Assembly: GCA_026874595.1 (NCBI GenBank)
Contig: CM049318.1
Location: 31,840,956 to 31,904,955, forward strand
DNA: 64,000 bases
Origin: Sipunculus nudus
Taxonomy: Eukaryota; Annelida; Sipuncula; Golfingiida; Sipunculidae
Direction: 5' to 3'
In this document: positions 60,521 through 64,000 of the stretch, one piece after another
Numbering within the stretch: the first letter of the stretch is position 1
Layout: every line of letters begins with the position of its first letter
Program-made: the position numbers and the translations under genes
The notes under the pieces: generated by a model
What the model was told of the DNA's origin: nothing
Seen by the model: the letters and a program-made list of their open reading frames with translations, nothing else
Databases searched by the model: none

Positions 60521-60720
60521 ATTTGGAATGCTTATTGGCCAGTCGTTCTCCGTCAAAGGATTCCCAAGGCTAACGTTATCGTGTCTTACGTGTATACTTT
60601 CACGATATGAGGAATATTTTCAATTTGAAATTTTCATATGATCATCAGATCTAAATCATACTGACCACATAAAAAATGGACATATAATTTGCTTGTCACA
60701 TTTCTTCAATTCTTTTATTA

Positions 60721-60857
60721 GGTAACGGAACTTAATATCAACAGATCTCATATGCGTGATGAACAAAAATTTTATAATGGAGAAAAATCAGATTCTGTAA
60801 CACTAGGCAGCGTGAAATGTCTAGGGAAATGAATAAAGAAGTCAGTGTTTTTTTTTC
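60721..60857 (-). repeat. Gmr1-like LTR 3'-end fragment
   Basis: Reads GGTAACGGAAC... ATGCGTGATGAACA... TGTAACACTAGGCAGCGTG ...GAATAAAGAAGTCAGTG, matching the first ~140 bp of the LTR at 61061-61700 and, inverted, the end of the LTR at 46146-47092. Truncated at a T-run (60848). Confidence 0.8.
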
Positions 60858-61017
60858 AGGGTGGATTTTTTTTTATTTCATGGCACACATATACATACAC
60901 ATATATATATATATACATAATATGTATGGTACGCTAATCTAAAATCTCACAATATATTTTTTGTTTATAAATCCGGTGATACAATAAGACAAACGGAAAT
61001 AATTCTATTTTTTAGTC

Positions 61018-61019
<2 letters not shown>

Positions 61020-61060
<41 letters not shown>
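61020..61060. repeat. (TA)n microsatellite
   Basis: Abuts the LTR end exactly, so the element probably inserted into it. Confidence 0.95.
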
Positions 61061-61064
<4 letters not shown>

Positions 61065-61700
61065 ACGGAACTTATATAAATATATCACGTATGCGTGATG
61101 AACATAAATTTTTGCAATGGAAAAAAATCAGATCCTGTAACACTAGGCAGCGCGAAATGCCTAGACGAATGAATAAAGAAGTCAGTGGCCTTTTGTTAAC
61201 AAATAACTATAATTTATTCTTAAAACAACCCTTACATTATAATACACTAAATCAATACATTTTCACACTACAACATGAGTATAACAGCAAATCAATATAA
61301 TCACATGGCCTAATAAAAGTGCACAGTACAAAGTGCACAGTACCACCACTGTCACAGCGTCAAGTCATTTAAAGCATATAATTCAGATGAACAGTTCACA
61401 CAAATCTTCTCAAAGAATAACAGTCCAATGTAAAGCTCTTGTATCAATCCCCAAAGTAAAGTAAAGACCAAACAAGATGCGTCACAAATCCAAAAGAAAT
61501 CTTTAATTGCTGCACTTATCGGAATAGGCCCGAAACTGACTAGCACGCTTCTGTGTCCGCTGGAATATTCTCTCAGAAAGCTCTAGAGTAGCATGGCAGT
61601 TCAACCAGTACTGATTAAACTGAGAATGCAATACCCGGCCAGGCGAGGCCGCTTCAACACGAGTTACGCCCGTGTCACACAAAAAAAGACATCTGTAACA
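61061..61700 (-). repeat. Gmr1-like 3' LTR
   Basis: On the minus strand it runs from TGTTACAGATG to TTCCGTAACA, with TGTTAC...GTAACA inverted ends. Similar to the LTR at 46146-47092 over most of its length after the U3 region. It carries the AATAAA signal. The polypurine tract lies immediately upstream (61701-61710). Confidence 0.88.
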
Positions 61701-61710
61701 CTCCCCCTCC
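61701..61710 (-). other. Polypurine tract
   Basis: GGAGGGGGAG on the minus strand directly precedes the TGTTACAG start of the 3' LTR: the plus-strand primer site of LTR elements. Confidence 0.85.
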
Positions 61711-61799
61711 TGTAAGAAAAAAGAAAGCTTTCTAAAAAAAATTATTTTTGCGATCACAATCACTAAATGTTTTCAACATCTCAAAAATCATCCTATTTA

Positions 61800-62010
61800 C
61801 AACATGACATAAACATCTTGTTTACAACATTTAATAAACATCTCGATGAGCAATCAGCAAGTACATTGTCTTTCCCTTTAATGTGTTTGATTTCAAGATT
61901 GTAATCTTGAAAAAACAAGCTTCATCTCAACAATCTTTGATTTTTACACTTCAACTAGTTCATGAACGTAAGGGATTATAATCACTGAAGACAATGATAG
62001 CATAAGGTTT
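61800..62010 (-). pseudogene. Gypsy RNase H, C-terminal half
   Basis: On the minus strand KPYAIIVFSDYNPL is followed, after a frame break, by the conserved end of Gypsy RNase H (a tract with QRLLRW, then LEIKHIKGKDNVLADC). The family normally has TDHNPL; here the residue after Asp is Tyr. It ends in a stop before the polypurine tract. The N-terminal half is at 63655-63944, beyond the Penelope-like insertion. Confidence 0.8.
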
Positions 62011-62035
62011 GTATTGCCGTGCTAGTCTGTATTTA

Positions 62036-62344
62036 TGAGTAAGTGAAGTAGATATATGATATCTTAATGTAGACTAGCTGGTGTTGTTCCTCTAGAAACA
62101 AGCTATCGGGGATACAGCCCCCTTCTTCAGGTGTAAATGAAGCCTGATAGTTGTTTCATGTAGGGTGTTACTGGCTTACAGGATTTGTTCTCTATGGACT
62201 TGTAATGCCTATTGTTCATGAAGTCGATGTGACGTTGGGATAAGAAGAATACTTCTTGGTGTCTGAGCAGAACTTCCTAATCTTGTACGGGTCAATCAGT
62301 GTACACTGTGCTTATATTACAGAATGTGCAAGTGTAAACATTAA
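62036..62344. repeat. Penelope-like terminal repeat, left inverted copy
   Basis: Inverse of 63352-63653. The arm runs from GAGTAAGTGAAGTAG to GCAAGTGTAAACATTAA. It carries the hammerhead-like motif on the minus strand at 62104-62130. Confidence 0.85.
62104..62130 (-). ncRNA. Decayed hammerhead ribozyme-like motif
   Basis: The minus strand reads CTGAAGA, A, GGGGG, CTGTAT, CCCC, GATA. CUGANGA and GAAA are the two conserved strands of a hammerhead core flanking helix II, known to occur in terminal repeats of Penelope-like elements. Here helix II (GGGG/CCCC) is intact, but GAAA is GATA. The other arm (63566-63572 plus strand) keeps CTGAAGAAGGGGGCT but has lost the second strand. Cleavage activity is unlikely. 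Confidence 0.5.
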
Positions 62345-62529
62345 GAAAAGTAAAATTTTACAAGCATTTTGAATCTAGTGGCCTAATTTTTATAATGAGT
62401 GAGAAACCCATTGTCCCTGTTTAGTCCTTCCTGAATGCAGTTGAAATTTTCAATGAATTTCAGCTCCCTAAGTCTTCTAAAGTGGATATCTGGGAGGTGT
62501 CTCTTTAAGACACATATTTTCATGTAGGA

Positions 62530-63400
62530 GGCTGTGTGTGTCCATCCTTTGAAAAATGGTTTCCGATTGGTACTTGGGTGCTCTTAGAGTTTATAGTTTG
62601 TCTCCGGCAATTTATGCGTTGTCTCAGGGTCTGGCCTGTCTCTCCTATGTATGTTCTTGTAGGGCAGATCTTGCATTGTATGCAGTATACCAATTCCCTA
62701 GATTCGCATTTAAACTGTCCCTGTACGTTGTGACTGTGGTTATTGATCTTTAGGTTTCCTCCTGTGGTTATTAGGGCACATGATTTGCATCTGGCCTTGT
62801 TTTGTTCTTGCTGAGGGGACTCTCGTTATGTACAAGGGTTTGTCGGAGGTTTTTTGGTTGTCTGTATGATATCATTGGTATTTCAAAGTTTTGAAAAGTT
62901 TTGTTATTTCATTGTCCGTCTGTAGGATTGGTTGTAGTTCATTGATGATTTTGTTAAGTGGGCGTAGCGAAGGATGGTGCGTGACAACCAGTGGAACACG
63001 GTGGTTTTCTGTTTTTTTCCTAGGTTTTAAAAGTTTATACCGCGGGACTGTTGTCGCTCTCGTCATTTCATGGTCTATGGTTTGTGGCCTGTATCCAAGG
63101 TTTTTGAATATTGATCTGAGGTGTTGTACCTGGTTGTCTCTGTCCGTTTTATGAGAATTAATACGGTTGTAACGTAGGGTTTGGCTATATATGATGGACT
63201 TGCCTGTATGGGGTTGGTGGAAAGTGGATGGATGGATATAGTTCTGTCTGTCCGTATGTTGCGGTACAGAGATGTAAGTATGGACCCCTGGGTGAGTTTG
63301 ACTGTTGTGTCTAAAAAATGATCAGAGTCCTTCGAGTACTCCATTTTTAGGTTAATGTTTACACTTGCACATTCTGTAATATAAGCACAGTGTACACTGA
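62530..63400 (-). pseudogene. Penelope-like RT C-terminus and GIY-YIG endonuclease
   Basis: 63400-63075 contains KMEYSKDSDHFLDTTVKL and LTSLYRNIRTDRTISIHPLS, the conserved stretch after the RT palm in Penelope-like elements. 63066-62872 has HHPSLRPLNKIINELQPIL (the linker). From about 62800 to 62530 the frame reads CKSCALITTGGNLKINNH, ESRELVYCIQCKICPTR then TYIGETGQTLRQRIN, ending QPPT and stop. CxxC plus LVYCIQC...YIGETGQTLRxR is the GIY-YIG nuclease domain that makes the target nick, with the Arg kept. Frame breaks lie near 63075 and 62850. Confidence 0.85.
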
Positions 63401-63653
63401 TTGACCCGTAAAAGATTAGGAAGTTGTGCTCAGACACCAAAAAGTAATCCTCTGATCCGAACGACACATGGACTACAAGAACAATAGGCATTACAAGACC
63501 ATAGAGAACAAATCCTGTAAGCCAGTAACACCCTACAGGAAACAACTACCAGGCTTCATTTACACCTGAAGAAGGGGGCTTGTGTCTAGAGTAAAAACAC
63601 CAGCTAGTCTACATTAAGGTATTATATTTCTACTTCACTTACTCAAGACAATG
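63352..63653. repeat. Penelope-like terminal repeat, right inverted copy
   Basis: Inverse of 62036-62344, with several substitutions and a short deletion inside the hammerhead-like segment. The 156-codon minus frame at 63075-63545 begins in this arm. Confidence 0.85.
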
Positions 63654-63654
63654 A

Positions 63655-64000
63655 TAGGTTTGACTGATGAATTAACATAAACTTCAAAATGTTGCAATGC
63701 CAAAATCAAAACCAAACATTCCTTTTCAATAGTGGAGTTGTTTTTCTGGTTTGCAATATTTTTTTGAAAAATAACAAATTGGATGATCTATGTAATCATT
63801 GCCTTCTTGTAACAACACAGCACCAGCAGCAGTATCACTAGGATCTAATACTAACTTAAAAGGTACACAAAGTCTGGAGCTGCTAAAACTGGTGAACTTT
63901 GCAGAATTGCTTTCAAATAATGAAATGCATTTCACACTGAACATTCAACACAAACCTTTGTTTCTTCTTTAACAAATTAGTCAAAGGTTCAGCTACAGCA
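63655..64000 (-). pseudogene. Gypsy RT end and RNase H N-terminal half
   Basis: The minus frame contains FKLVLDPSDTAAGAVLLQEG and CYFSKKYCKPEKQ, the start of the Gypsy RNase H with its first catalytic Asp. Upstream at the window edge, AEPLTNLLKKK is the usual end of RT. Downstream, before the Penelope-like insertion, LALQHFEVYVNSSVKPIIV continues RNase H. Truncated by the window. Confidence 0.85.

Larger units (their letters stand above)
62036..63653 (-). mobile_element. Penelope-like element, 5'-truncated, with inverted terminal copies
   Basis: Inside ~305-bp inverted arms, a minus-strand coding region gives the end of a Penelope-type RT and a GIY-YIG endonuclease domain. The RT palm is missing, so the element is truncated. 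Flanks show a near-duplicate of the target (GACAATGATAG at about 61989 and 63656). Inserted within a Gypsy RNase H. Confidence 0.85.
61061..64000 (-). mobile_element. Gmr1-like Gypsy 3' end, interrupted by a Penelope-like element
   Basis: From right to left: end of RT and start of RNase H (64000-63655), Penelope-like insertion (63653-62036), rest of RNase H (62010-about 61800), stop, polypurine tract and LTR. RNase H is the last coding domain and no integrase follows it. That is expected if integrase lies upstream of RT, as in the plus-strand relative at 46146. The element continues beyond the window. Confidence 0.85.

Noticed and set aside
1-64000. CRISPR arrays, prophage, bacterial operons or toxin-antitoxin systems
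   Set aside because: No regularly spaced identical repeats with unique spacers, no dense coding; introns, SINE and retroelement content show a eukaryotic genome.

Overview
This is an AT-rich, repeat-dominated animal nuclear window. It suggests a lophotrochozoan marine invertebrate, most likely a mollusc. That placement is an inference from the mix of elements: Gmr1-like Gypsy, a Penelope-like element with terminal copies, an L1-like LINE, hAT and pogo-type relics, a tRNA-derived SINE, and many (TA)n tracts. No bacterial-style operon, CRISPR array or rRNA gene is visible. Nearly every long reading frame is either a decayed retroelement or a repeat artefact. The one host gene region I can support is multi-exonic, with GT-AG junctions.

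Layout. (1) 1-14185 is a giant inverted repeat: two arms of about 6.9 kb (1-6893 and 7296-14185), roughly 2% diverged in stretches compared by eye, around a unique 402-bp spacer. Each arm carries the 3' end of the same L1-like LINE, a second (Jockey/CR1-type) RT relic, a ~150-bp-period minisatellite and other repeats. (2) 12892-18480 (minus) is the whole decayed L1-like LINE: ORF1 with coiled coil and RRM, ORF2 with endonuclease and RT. It runs out of the right arm into single-copy sequence. (3) 18600-19200 is a Gypsy 5' end relic, followed by simple repeats. (4) 22030-29050 is an interspersed repeat interrupted by a hAT-like element (22996-27358), which is itself interrupted by a Gypsy element (23035-26709). 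An uninterrupted paralogue of the host repeat lies at 58190-60520 and acts as an empty-site control. (5) 34478-35849 is a pogo/Tigger-like relic.

(6) 36697-56797 (plus) is the host gene region. Four exons in consistent phase, plus a fifth ending in a stop, encode kelch-like repeats and a charged helix. Further exons at 53963-56797 encode a caspase-like domain (start of p20, then p10). The first large intron is over 13 kb and holds a Gmr1-like Gypsy (46146-49740) and a 1.1-kb GAAT/GAAA minisatellite. An in-frame stop at 53488-53490 leaves open whether this is one kelch-caspase gene, a decayed one, or two neighbours. (7) 57060-57180 is a tRNA-derived SINE head. (8) 60721-64000 holds the 3' end of a minus-strand Gmr1-like Gypsy (RNase H, polypurine tract, LTR). 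A truncated Penelope-like element with a GIY-YIG endonuclease domain is inserted in its RNase H. That element is bracketed by ~305-bp inverted terminal copies carrying a decayed hammerhead-like motif.

The elements show no functional cooperation beyond nesting. The readable history is successive insertion, with the retroelement copies now broken by frameshifts, stops and lost catalytic residues.
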